Source: Mesorhizobium qingshengii (GTDB lineage Bacteria; Pseudomonadota; Alphaproteobacteria; Rhizobiales; Rhizobiaceae). From it: 64,000 nucleotides of DNA. Below the pieces are notes generated by a model. That model ran no database searches. It saw nothing but the letters and a program-made list of their open reading frames with translations, and was not told the DNA's origin. Positions 35,117 to 43,093 of this stretch are shown here, piece after piece. The stretch lies in the NCBI RefSeq assembly GCF_900103325.1, contig NZ_FMXM01000003.1, positions 186,001 to 250,000 of the forward strand, in the 5' to 3' direction. Numbering within the stretch: position 1 is the first letter of the stretch; each line of letters opens with the position of its first letter. A program made the translations under genes and the position numbers.

Positions 35117-36121
35117 ATGACCTACGACTGGCCAACCCTGCTGCCGCTGATCTTCGCCGGCCTGATGGGCCTCGCCATCCTGATCTACGTCATCCTCGAC
35201 GGTTTCGATCTCGGCATCGGCATCCTGTTCGCTGCGGCGCAAGACGCCGAGCAGGACACGATGATCGCGGCCATCGGCCCGTTCTGGGACGCCAACGAAA
35301 CCTGGCTGGTGCTGGCCGTCGGCCTGCTGCTGGTCGCCTTCCCGCTGGCGCACGGCGTCATCCTGACGGCGCTCTACATTCCGGTGTTCGTGCTCCTGGT
35401 CGGGCTGATCCTGCGCGGCGTCGCCTTCGATTTCCGCGCCAAGGTGCCGACCGAACGCAAGCACCGCTGGAACCGCATTTTCTTCCTCGGTTCGCTCATC
35501 GCCTCGCTGGCGCAGGGCTATATGCTGGGCGTCTATGTGCTCGGCCTCGATGTCGGCTTCGGCGGCATGGCTTTCGGCGCGCTGGTGGCGCTCTGCCTCG
35601 CCGCCGCCTACGCGGCGATGGGAGCAGCGTGGGTCATCTACAAGACCGAAGGCGACTTGCAGAAGAAGGCGGTGCGCTGGCTGCGCACGGCGCTGGTGCT
35701 GACCGCGCTCGGCATGGCCGCGGTGTCGCTGGCGACGCCCTTCGCCAGCCCGCGCATCTTCGACAAATGGTTCGTCTGGCCCTCGATGCTCTATCTGTCG
35801 CCGCTGCCGATCCTGTCGGCGCTGCTGTTCCTCTGGCTGTGGCGGCAGACCTTCCATCTGCCGAAGGCAGACGACCGCCATTCGCTGACGCCGTTCCTGA
35901 CGCTGGCCGCCATCTTCGCGCTCGGCTTTGCCGGTCTTGCCTGGTCGTTCTACCCGTTCGTGGTGCCCGACAAGCTGACCATCTGGCAGGCGGCTTCGGC
36001 GCCCGAAAGCCTGGCCGTCATCCTGGCCGGCACCGTGGTCGTGCTGCCGGTCATCATCTTCTATTCGTTCTATGCCTACCGGGTGTTCGGCGGCAAGGCG
36101 ACCGACCTGACCTACGACTGA
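35117..36121 (+). CDS. cioB: cytochrome bd-type quinol oxidase subunit II (CioB-like)
   Basis: 334-aa partner of CioA with eight or nine hydrophobic segments. Family features: YVILDGFDLGIGILF (about 19-33) and GPFWDANETWLVLAVGLLLVAFPLAHG (about 54-80). No heme ligands are expected in this subunit. No cydX- or cydDC-like genes are seen nearby. AGGAGAG before the ATG gives a good ribosome site. Confidence 0.92.
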   Translation: MTYDWPTLLPLIFAGLMGLAILIYVILDGFDLGIGILFAAAQDAEQDTMIAAIGPFWDANETWLVLAVGLLLVAFPLAHGVILTALYIPVFVLLVGLILRGVAFDFRAKVPTERKHRWNRIFFLGSLIASLAQGYMLGVYVLGLDVGFGGMAFGALVALCLAAAYAAMGAAWVIYKTEGDLQKKAVRWLRTALVLTALGMAAVSLATPFASPRIFDKWFVWPSMLYLSPLPILSALLFLWLWRQTFHLPKADDRHSLTPFLTLAAIFALGFAGLAWSFYPFVVPDKLTIWQAASAPESLAVILAGTVVVLPVIIFYSFYAYRVFGGKATDLTYD

Positions 36122-36154
36122 GATCACTGATATTCGGGGCAAAGCGGCCCGGTT

Positions 36155-38746
36155 TCAGATCAGCCCCGAGTCGCGTGCCGCCGCCGTGGCCTGGCCGCGA
36201 GAGCCGGCGTCCAGCTTGCCCAGCACCGCCGAGACATGGTGATCGACGGTCTTCGGCGAAATGGTGAGATGCTCGGCAATCCTCTTGTTGGAGAAGCCTC
36301 GCTCGATCAGTTGCAGCACCTCCATCTGGCGCTGGGTCAGGCCGGCGCCATTCGCGCGCGTGGTGCGGCGCGGCCCCCGCGCGATGTTGATGAGGCCGTT
36401 TCTGCGCATGATGTCGCGCATGTGCTGGGCAACCGTCCTCGCGCCGAGGGTTTCGAAGATCTCCAGCGCCGAACGCTGGGCCGCCTCGTCGCCCTGCATC
36501 AGCGCAAGCCCTTGTTCGAACGGGGCTTGCAGCTCCGCCCACAAAGCCGCCGCTTCCAGCCAGTTTCCCGCCAGAAGCAACCTGTAGGGAGCCGCCATGC
36601 CGTCAGTGTCACCGGGGTCGCTGTCGGGAGCCAGCAGCTGCCGCCAGCTGGCCAGTTCGGCGAAAACCGCCCGCGTGGGGGAAAGGGTCTCGGCACGGTC
36701 GATCAAAGCGAGCGCCTGCGCCTTGTCGATCTGCCCGAGCCAGGCCCGCTCGGCCATGACCGCCGCATAGGACGCCAGGCGCTGCAGCTCGGTTCCTCTT
36801 TCCAGGAACCGGGTCATCTCCTCGAAAATCGGCTCGGCCGACGGATCGCCGCGCCGCAGCCGCAGTCGGGCCAGAGCCACCAGGGCGGGATAACGCACAA
36901 GGGCCGTCGCCTGGTCGTTGGTGATGACATCGAGGGCCTCGGCGGCGGCCTCGTCCCATCGTCCGTGGCGCACCAGCAACTGCGCCTTTACGCCGCGCAT
37001 GTAGTCACGCCAGGTCGCGAGGTCGTTTTCGACGCAATAGTCGATCCCGCGATCGAGGAAGGACCGGGCCTGGCTGTAGCCGAGCTGGTTCATCTCGCTG
37101 CAGGCGCAGTTGGTGAACGCGCGTGCCGCATGTTCCTGAAAATTGTGCTCGAGCGCGATTTCAAGGCTGCGGGCAAGCTGCTGCCGGCCGGTGGCCAGGT
37201 CCAGCCACTGGCCGACGGCGCCGACATTGTTGAGGGCGTGGCAGATAATGTCTGGCCGGTCCAGCCGTTCGGCGAGCTTGATCGCCTTGTCGCCGAGCAA
37301 CACCGTCTCGTCGAGCCTTTCGGCCAGCATCGCCAGCTGCGAGAGGTTGGAATAGGCCATGGCGAGTTCGGCGCCGGCCGGCACGCTCTCCAGCAGCGCA
37401 ACCGCCTGCGCTCCGAAGGCATCCGCGGACGTGCGGTCGCCCAGCAGGTAGGCGAAGCGCGACAGGCATCTGAGGCTGTCTCCCTCTTTCAGCGTATTGC
37501 CCATGGCCCGCTGCAGCGTGCGTGCCTGTTCCTGCGCGGCGACGGCCTCGTCGATCTGCCCGATCAGGTGGAGTTCGAAGGCATGGCGCTCGTACAGATC
37601 CGCGCACTCGGCCACCGGCAGGCTGTCGGCCTGGCGCAAGGCGACCTCATAGTAGCCGGCGGCGTCGCGATGCGCGCCGACGCGGGAGGCTTCCTTCGCG
37701 GCGATCGGTGCCAGTTCGCGCACCGCTTCCAGATTGTGAGCCTCGACGGCGTGATGCACCAGCCGGGCGGTGGCAACGTCGCCTTTTTCGAGCAGTGCCG
37801 ACAGCGCGCGCTGGTTGAACTGTCTCCTGTGGCTCGTCGACAGCATCATCTCGATGGCGCGGCGGGCGATCTCGTGCCGGAACGCGTAGCCGTCGCCGAG
37901 ATCCTCAAGCAGGCCGTTCGCGACGCACTCTGCCAGTTGGCCGGCGCTGGCCACGCCGCACAGGTCCTGCAAGGCCCAGGCGTCGGCGCGCCTCGGGAAC
38001 ACCGAGACCGCGTCGAGCATCGAGCGGGCGCCGGCGGACAGGCGTTCGGCCCGCGCGACGACGGCGTCGCGCACGCTGGCCGGCAAGGCGGTTTCATCTT
38101 CCGCGCTCAACAGTTCGGTGACGAAAAAGGCGTTGCCGGCCGTGGCCCGGTAGATGGCATCGCCATCGCGGCCGGCGGCGCCGGCAAGCGACAGGACCGC
38201 CGCCTCGCTCAAGAGCGGCACATCGATGCGTGCGACGCTGCTGGCCGGAATTTCGCCGAGCGCGCGGCGCACGCGCATCTGTCCCTCGCTGCGGTCGGTG
38301 CGTGCCGTCAGCAGCAGAAGGATGTGGGTGTTTGAAATGCGCCGACCGAGAAACCGCACGAAATCGAGGGTTGCGTCGTCCGCCCAATGGAGGTCCTCGA
38401 TGACCAGCAGGGTTGGCTGCGCCTTCGTCTCGAAGACGTCGAGCGCGTCGGAGAACAGCGGCAGCCTTTGTCCCTGCCGGATGTCGATCGCCTGCGGCAG
38501 CGCCCATCGCGCCTCGCGGGCGAGATCGTAGAGCGGCCCCAGCGTATCCGGTATCGACAGATCCTCGCAGGCGCTGCGGAACAGGCGCGTGCCCTCGGCT
38601 ACCGCGCCGATGAAGGCCTCGACAAGCGTTGTCTTGCCGGCGCCGGCCTCGCCGGTCAACGCCGCGACGCGGCCGTGACCGCGCGCCGCCTCCGCCAAAA
38701 GCCCGTCCAGCTGCTCCAGCTGTGCCTGCCGTTCCAGAAGCATCAT
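36155..38746 (-). CDS. large LuxR-type regulator with AAA ATPase and TPR-like domains
   Basis: 863-aa STAND-type regulator: Walker A GEAGAGKTT (32-40) and Walker B TLLVIEDLHWADD in an N-terminal AAA domain (about 5-270), a long helical repeat region (about 330-760), and a C-terminal LuxR HTH (LTQRQMEVLQLIERGFSNKRIAEHLTISPKTVDHHVSAVLGKL, last ~60 residues). MalT-like signalling, ligand unknown. Two adjacent ATGs (38746, 38743) could start it, after GAGAGG. It is divergent from the DUF4242 gene and may control it. Confidence 0.87.
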   Translation of the reverse strand: MMLLERQAQLEQLDGLLAEAARGHGRVAALTGEAGAGKTTLVEAFIGAVAEGTRLFRSACEDLSIPDTLGPLYDLAREARWALPQAIDIRQGQRLPLFSDALDVFETKAQPTLLVIEDLHWADDATLDFVRFLGRRISNTHILLLLTARTDRSEGQMRVRRALGEIPASSVARIDVPLLSEAAVLSLAGAAGRDGDAIYRATAGNAFFVTELLSAEDETALPASVRDAVVARAERLSAGARSMLDAVSVFPRRADAWALQDLCGVASAGQLAECVANGLLEDLGDGYAFRHEIARRAIEMMLSTSHRRQFNQRALSALLEKGDVATARLVHHAVEAHNLEAVRELAPIAAKEASRVGAHRDAAGYYEVALRQADSLPVAECADLYERHAFELHLIGQIDEAVAAQEQARTLQRAMGNTLKEGDSLRCLSRFAYLLGDRTSADAFGAQAVALLESVPAGAELAMAYSNLSQLAMLAERLDETVLLGDKAIKLAERLDRPDIICHALNNVGAVGQWLDLATGRQQLARSLEIALEHNFQEHAARAFTNCACSEMNQLGYSQARSFLDRGIDYCVENDLATWRDYMRGVKAQLLVRHGRWDEAAAEALDVITNDQATALVRYPALVALARLRLRRGDPSAEPIFEEMTRFLERGTELQRLASYAAVMAERAWLGQIDKAQALALIDRAETLSPTRAVFAELASWRQLLAPDSDPGDTDGMAAPYRLLLAGNWLEAAALWAELQAPFEQGLALMQGDEAAQRSALEIFETLGARTVAQHMRDIMRRNGLINIARGPRRTTRANGAGLTQRQMEVLQLIERGFSNKRIAEHLTISPKTVDHHVSAVLGKLDAGSRGQATAAARDSGLI

Positions 38747-38964
38747 CACCCTCTCACAGGTCGAGGCCGGCGGCCTCACAATCCGTCCGCCAGGGTAGCC
38801 TGGGTCGGTATCCGCTTTGTGGCTCCCGAAACCAAACGTTGCAAACATGGGGAATCGTCCCGCCAAACATAGGGAAAGGCTCCGATGCGCGCCGTTGACG
38901 GGCGTGATCTTTGTCCGGCCGCGCTCGGATCGAGCGTGAATCACTGGAAAAAGGAGACCGACTC

Positions 38965-39237
38965 ATGCCCCGTTACCTGGTTGAACGCACATTTCCGGAT
39001 GGCCTCGTCGTTCCGATCAACGATGCCGGCGTCGATGCGATGAACGGCGTCATCACGCGCAATGCCGAGAAGGGAGTGACCTGGGTGCAGTCCTTCGTGT
39101 CGCCCGACAAGAAGCACAGTTTCTGCATCTACGATGGGCCCTCGCCCGAAGCCATCCGCAGCACCGCCCAGAAAAACTCGCTGCCTGTCGACAAGATCAC
39201 GGAGGTGCGGGTCCTTGACCCTTACTTTTATCGTTGA
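38965..39237 (+). CDS. DUF4242 protein
   Basis: 90-aa protein: MPRYLVERTFPDGL at the start, GVTWVQSFVSPDKKHSFCIYDGPSPEAIRSTA in the middle. DUF4242 members fold as small ferredoxin-like proteins, some binding nickel; function unknown. AAGGAG seven bases upstream supports the ATG at 38965. The divergent LuxR/AAA regulator, 218 bases away, is a typical companion and likely its regulator. Confidence 0.78.
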   Translation: MPRYLVERTFPDGLVVPINDAGVDAMNGVITRNAEKGVTWVQSFVSPDKKHSFCIYDGPSPEAIRSTAQKNSLPVDKITEVRVLDPYFYR

Positions 39238-39373
39238 TGCCCTCCATGACCATCAAACGGTCCTTGGCGGCGATGGCGGCTTTTCTGACGACCCGTCCAG
39301 CGAGGTGCTGGCGGCTTCGAGACCAGTCGGACGAGGCCCGTTACTGGGCCGGGTTCTCCGGCGAATTGCCTCT

Positions 39374-39505
39374 GTGCTGTTCCCATCATTGCGCAAGAGC
39401 CGGCGCCGGTTGCCTCCGCAGGACGACTATCTGAGACGCGACGTCGGCCTGCCGGAGCTCGAGGAGCTGCCGCAATACTGGGACTTCACCCGGTCGGGCC
39501 GCTGA
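39374..39505 (+). pseudogene. DUF1127-like C-terminal fragment
   Basis: Frame VLFPSLRKSRRRLPP followed by DDYLRRDVGLPELEELPQYWDFTR resembles the end of DUF1127 proteins (compare DDHLLRDLGL at 9786-9995). The likely N-terminal half, MTIKRSLAAMAAFLTTRP from 39246, is in another frame, so the gene appears frameshifted or is only a short ORF with GTG start. Low confidence. Confidence 0.25.
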
Positions 39506-39580
39506 TGCGTGCGGCCCAGGTCCGACTTCGCGGCGGGGCGGCTCGCCGCTCCCGCGCGCCATCAACAACGAGGAGAGAAC

Positions 39581-40084
39581 ATGAACATCCATCTGTGGAC
39601 CAAGCACCTTATCAACCTGTCGATCTTGTCGATGGCGGCGACGGCCGCCAATGCCGGTGATGCCGGCTCGCTGGATGCGAAGGTGCGTGCCGCCAACGGC
39701 CGCTTCGAGAACGTGGCGATGGCCACGGCCGAGGGCTATGCACCGATCCCTTGCGCCAGCGGCATCACCGGCGGCGCCATGGGCATCCACTATGTCAACG
39801 CCGGCTATCTCAAGGACGATGCGGTCGACCTCGCCAAGCCCGAGGCTGTCATGTACGAGCCGATGGCCGACGGAAAGCTCAAGCTGGTGGCGGTCGAATA
39901 CATCACGTCGAAAGGCCCGGCGTCGCTGGAAGGGCAGCTGTTCAACTTCAACAGCGCCCCCAACCGCTACGGCCTCGGCCCGTTCTATGAACTGCATGTC
40001 TGGGCCTGGAAGAAGAACCCGACCGGCACCTTCGCCGACATGAACCCGAACGTGTCGTGCGACGCGATGACGATGGGCGACTGA
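39581..40084 (+). CDS. secreted protein of unknown function (167 aa)
   Basis: Exported: signal peptide residues 1-~25 (MNIHLWTKHLINLSILSMAATAANA). The mature part starts GDAGSLDAKVRAANGRFENVAMATAEGYAPI and ends with ELHVWAWKKNPTGTFADMNPNVSCDAM, with two cysteines that may form a disulfide. I recognise the overall look of rhizobial periplasmic hypothetical proteins but no named domain. Ribosome site AGGAGAG before the ATG at 39581. Convergent with msrA. Confidence 0.7.
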   Translation: MNIHLWTKHLINLSILSMAATAANAGDAGSLDAKVRAANGRFENVAMATAEGYAPIPCASGITGGAMGIHYVNAGYLKDDAVDLAKPEAVMYEPMADGKLKLVAVEYITSKGPASLEGQLFNFNSAPNRYGLGPFYELHVWAWKKNPTGTFADMNPNVSCDAMTMGD

Positions 40085-40275
40085 TCCCGATTGCCGGCAC
40101 TGCGCCGGCCTTCGCTCTGGTGTGCGGCGACCCCGAACGTCTTCACACCAGACCCCGCGGCCGATAGGCGCCAGTTCATCTACTGGGCTGGGGCGGGCTG
40201 GATGCCGGTCGGTACCGGGGCGCGCGCGGGGAGCTTCGGCTCTCCGCGCAAACATCCAGATCCAGGGTCTGGACC

Positions 40276-41013
40276 CTAGTTGCTGGCCGACAGCACCAGG
40301 ACCGGCTTCTCGCTGTAGAGCTTGGGGAAGAGCTGCTTCAGGTTCGCCACCTTGGGCAGGTCGTTGTAGACGATGTAGGGATAGGTCGGGTTCAGGGTCA
40401 GGAAATCCTGATGGTAATCCTCGGCCGGATAGAAGGTCTTGCCGGTCTCGAGCGTGGTGACGATCGGCTTCGGGAACACCCTGGCCTGGTCGAGCTGGGC
40501 GATGTAGCTCTGCGCAATCTTCTTCTGCGCGTCGTTTTCGGCAAAGATCGTCGAACGGTACTGGGTGCCGCTGTCCGGCCCCTGGTAGTTCAGCTGCGTC
40601 GGATTGTGGGCGACCGAGAAATAGACCTGCAGCAGCTGGCCATAGGTGACAACGGACGGGTCGTAGGTGATCTCGACGGATTCGGCGTGCCCGGTGCGGC
40701 CGCTGCCGACCGTCTCGTAGACGGCGGTGTCCTTGGCTCCGCCGGTATAGCCGGAAACGGCCTTGCTGACGCCCTTGACGTGCTGGAAGACGCCCTGCAC
40801 GCCCCAGAAGCAGCCGCCGGCGAAGATCGCCTTTTCGCTGCCCGGGGTTGCCTTCTCGTCCATCGCCGGCGGCGGGATGACCACCGCGTCCTCGGCCGAG
40901 ATCGCCGGCGTCTGCCAGAAGGCGGCGCCAGCGGCGGCCAGCACGAACGCGGCGAGCGCGCCTTTGAAAAAGTTCGACGACTGTCTGACGGCTGGTTGTT
41001 GTATGTCGGTCAT
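40276..41013 (-). CDS. msrA: peptide-methionine (S)-S-oxide reductase, exported/anchored
   Basis: 245-aa MsrA that repairs oxidised methionine. The catalytic Cys68 lies in GGCFWG; TGYTGG-type AVSGYTGGAKD, GHAESVEITYDPSVVTYGQLL and EDYHQDFL complete the family set. Unlike cytosolic MsrA it has an N-terminal hydrophobic segment (about 17-40, ending AISA), so it probably acts in the periplasm. No MsrB domain is fused. Neighbouring genes (DUF1223, repeat protein) are also exported. Confidence 0.92.
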   Translation of the reverse strand: MTDIQQPAVRQSSNFFKGALAAFVLAAAGAAFWQTPAISAEDAVVIPPPAMDEKATPGSEKAIFAGGCFWGVQGVFQHVKGVSKAVSGYTGGAKDTAVYETVGSGRTGHAESVEITYDPSVVTYGQLLQVYFSVAHNPTQLNYQGPDSGTQYRSTIFAENDAQKKIAQSYIAQLDQARVFPKPIVTTLETGKTFYPAEDYHQDFLTLNPTYPYIVYNDLPKVANLKQLFPKLYSEKPVLVLSASN

Positions 41014-41204
41014 GGCTGAACTCCTGTGACGTCCATCGTGTGGAGTCTATTGGATGAGATAGGATTGTGCGACAGGCGAGTTGCGGCCGACGCCTCAATT
41101 TCACGTGCGCCCGTCAATCGGTCCAGACTTGCCGGCCTGGGCCGGAAGGGACTGTCCCCGGCTGGACAGGGAGCCCGCCAGGGACAGCCGGCCACGGACC
41201 AATC

Positions 41205-41519
41205 TCAGTTGGCCGGGGCCATCGCGTCAGCCGCCGGCTTCATCGCATCAGCCGCAGGCTTCATGGCGTCCGCCGCGGGCTTCATGGCGTCAGCGGCCGG
41301 CTTCATGGCGTCGGCGGCCGGGGCCATCGCGTTTGTGGCCATCGGGTCGGCGGGCTTCATGGCGTCGGTGGCGGGCTTCATCGCATCGGTCGCCATGGCG
41401 TCCGCCGGCTTCATCGCATCGGTGGCGTCGTCGGCGCGGGCGATGCCGCCGGCAAACAGCGCCGTCGAGCACAGAGCGAAAGCGAGCGCCGGCAGCGTCA
41501 GGCGGGAAAGAACGGTCAT
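41205..41519 (-). CDS. secreted Ala/Met/Lys-rich heptad-repeat protein
   Basis: 104-aa exported protein: signal peptide residues 1-~29 (MTVLSRLTLPALAFALCSTALFAGGIARA), then nearly pure repeats of DAMKPAA, with variants ATDAMKP, AMATDAM and DPMATNA. The last five DAMKPAA units are close to identical at the DNA level (21-bp period). It resembles pentapeptide MxKDx-type repeat proteins of rhizobia. The function is unknown; methionines spaced every seven could bind copper or scavenge oxidants. Ribosome site AGGAG precedes the ATG. Confidence 0.75.
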   Translation of the reverse strand: MTVLSRLTLPALAFALCSTALFAGGIARADDATDAMKPADAMATDAMKPATDAMKPADPMATNAMAPAADAMKPAADAMKPAADAMKPAADAMKPAADAMAPAN

Positions 41520-41618
41520 GATGGTCTCCTGGTGGGTTGATGGCGCGCCTTCCAGGCGGCCGGGTGCTTGCGGCGCCGCTCGTGCGGCGTTGCGCAATCT
41601 CTTGTCGAAGCGTGATTT

Positions 41619-42326
41619 CTAGTTGGTGGCGGCGGCCAGGATCGGCCCGCCGCCGGGCGACTGGACGAGCACCGCGGTGCTGAGGCCATCCGAAGCCGCC
41701 GGCAGGTTCAGCGCCATGGCGTCGCCGGTCCAGCTGCCGAGCTTCTTCAGCGAATGGACGACATTGGCATGCGGCAGCGTGCGGCCGGTGTTTTCGCCGC
41801 GCGCCACCGGCACCTGGACGACGCCCTTGGTGTAGCGCACCAGCCAGACATCGGCCTTGCCGCCCGGGGCCGAGCCGGCGCCGATGCTGATCTTGCCGCT
41901 GTCGAGCGACAGCGATGGGCCCTTGGCGCGGCCGGCGCTCGAGATCAGATGCTGGATTTCGCCGGGCGCGGCGCCGACGGCATCGGCATGACCGTTGACC
42001 ACCACTTGTGGGGTGAACGGTCCGTCATGACCGAGCGATGGCTCGTAGCTCACCTGGCGCTGGGTGAATTCCTGCTTGCCGAACGTGTCCTTCCAGCCGA
42101 GGTAATCCCAGTAGGTGACGTTGAAGGACAGCGCCAGCACGCCGGGCTGGTCCTTGACCTTGATCAGGTTGGCATTGGCGGGCGGGCAGGACGAGCAGCC
42201 CTGGCTGGTGAACAGCTCGACCACGGTGAGCGGCTGGGCGGCGGCGGCACCGAGCGACGCGGCGAGCGCTCCCAGGCCGAACATTGCGATGAGAAGCTTG
42301 CTGCGCTTGGCTTGATATCCCGACAT
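41619..42326 (-). CDS. DUF1223 thioredoxin-like exported protein
   Basis: 235-aa exported protein with a CxxC motif CSSC (in SQGCSSCPPANANL, about residues 42-55), the DUF1223 mark. Signal peptide about 1-30, ending GAAAAQ. The rest shows FNVTYWDYLGWKDTFG and TPQVVVNGHADAVG. Probably a periplasmic oxidoreductase; the partner is unknown. It lies just upstream of the heptad-repeat gene in the same direction, 99 bases apart, so co-expression is possible. The ATG at 42326 is favoured over the earlier one because it fits the signal peptide. Confidence 0.8.
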   Translation of the reverse strand: MSGYQAKRSKLLIAMFGLGALAASLGAAAAQPLTVVELFTSQGCSSCPPANANLIKVKDQPGVLALSFNVTYWDYLGWKDTFGKQEFTQRQVSYEPSLGHDGPFTPQVVVNGHADAVGAAPGEIQHLISSAGRAKGPSLSLDSGKISIGAGSAPGGKADVWLVRYTKGVVQVPVARGENTGRTLPHANVVHSLKKLGSWTGDAMALNLPAASDGLSTAVLVQSPGGGPILAAATN

Positions 42327-42426
42327 TGGCTGGCTCCGTGGGCGGCGCCTGGATGCGCCGGTCATGTCCCCACTTCGTCGTCGCCACGGAGTTCGTTACA
42401 GCGCTCACCGGTTTGTGATCGTCGCC

Positions 42427-42575
42427 TTCCCTTCTCCCCTTGTGGGAGAAGGTGTCGCCGAAGGCGACGGATGAGGGGTGTTCCAGGGAACGCTAACGCC
42501 TCATTCCTTCCAGCACCCCTCATCCGTCTTGGCGCTGCGCGCCAATCCACCTTCTCCCACAAGGGGAGAAGGGAA
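42427..42575. repeat. mosaic-type palindromic repeat, type C
   Basis: Near-perfect inverted arms: TTCCCTTCTCCCCTTGTGGGAGAAGG at 42427-42452 and its reverse complement at 42551-42575, with inner ACGGATGAGGGGTG (42467-42480) facing CACCCCTCATCCGT (42515-42528). Possible bidirectional terminator between the DUF1223 promoter side and the DUF559 gene. Confidence 0.75.
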
Positions 42576-42583
42576 GGGCGCCC

Positions 42584-42973
42584 CTATCGCCAAGGCTGCA
42601 GATTTGTATCCCGTACATAGGCGATGATCGTGTCGCAGACGGCGTTCAAGTCTTTCAGGACATCATCATTCCAAAAACGCAGAACGCGAAAGCCCTTCGC
42701 CTCCAGCTCGGCCTTGCGGATTCGATCGGACTCGGACCCCGCATGCTGGCTGCCATCAATCTCGATGATCAGCCCAGCTTCGAGACAAACGAAATCGGCA
42801 ATGTATTTTCCGAAGGGAATCTGGCGCCGAAATTTTGTCCGGTCGAGCCTGCGATCACGCAGTTCATGCCAAAGCTTGTTTTCCGCTTCCGTCATTTCAC
42901 GCCGGAGCGAACGGGCAAAGCTACGTTTGACTGGGGGGAACGGGTTGATGCGGCATGGCGTCAGATTAGCCAA
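42584..42973 (-). CDS. DUF559 endonuclease-like protein
   Basis: Vsr/restriction-type small nuclease-like protein, about 129 aa. Core: SFARSLRREMTEAENKLWHELRDRRLDRTKFRRQIPFGKYIADFVCLEAGLIIEIDGSQHA, ending GFRVLRFWNDDVLKDLNAVCDTII. Catalytic-type residues of the PD-(D/E)XK fold are D-V-C and EIDGSQH. The start is uncertain: a TTG at 42973 after GGAG was used; the frame is open to 43054 but runs into repeat sequence, and the ATG at 42895 would cut the conserved N-terminus. These genes often sit among repeats; function unknown. Confidence 0.7.
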   Translation of the reverse strand: MANLTPCRINPFPPVKRSFARSLRREMTEAENKLWHELRDRRLDRTKFRRQIPFGKYIADFVCLEAGLIIEIDGSQHAGSESDRIRKAELEAKGFRVLRFWNDDVLKDLNAVCDTIIAYVRDTNLQPWR

Positions 42974-42989
42974 CCGTTTGTGCTCCGTC

Positions 42990-43078
42990 CAGCACCCCTC
43001 ATCCGCCGAGCTTCGCTCGCCCACCGCCCTGGGCGAGTCACGGGCCTCGCCCACCCTTCTGGCCTCACAAGGGCGAGA
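42990..43078. repeat. degenerate mosaic repeat fragment
   Basis: CAGCACCCCTCATCCGCCGAG and CCACCCTTCTGGCCTCACAAGGGCGAGAAG match the arms of the type C element at 42427-42575 but are diverged and incomplete. Confidence 0.5.
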
Positions 43079-43093
43079 AGAAGCGGGCTGCGC

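Noticed and set aside
36236..38335. 699-codon plus-strand open frame
   Set aside because: Antisense of the LuxR/AAA regulator; no motifs or ribosome site.
39386..41104. 572-codon minus-strand open frame
   Set aside because: Runs across msrA in another frame and through neighbours on the opposite strand; no family similarity.
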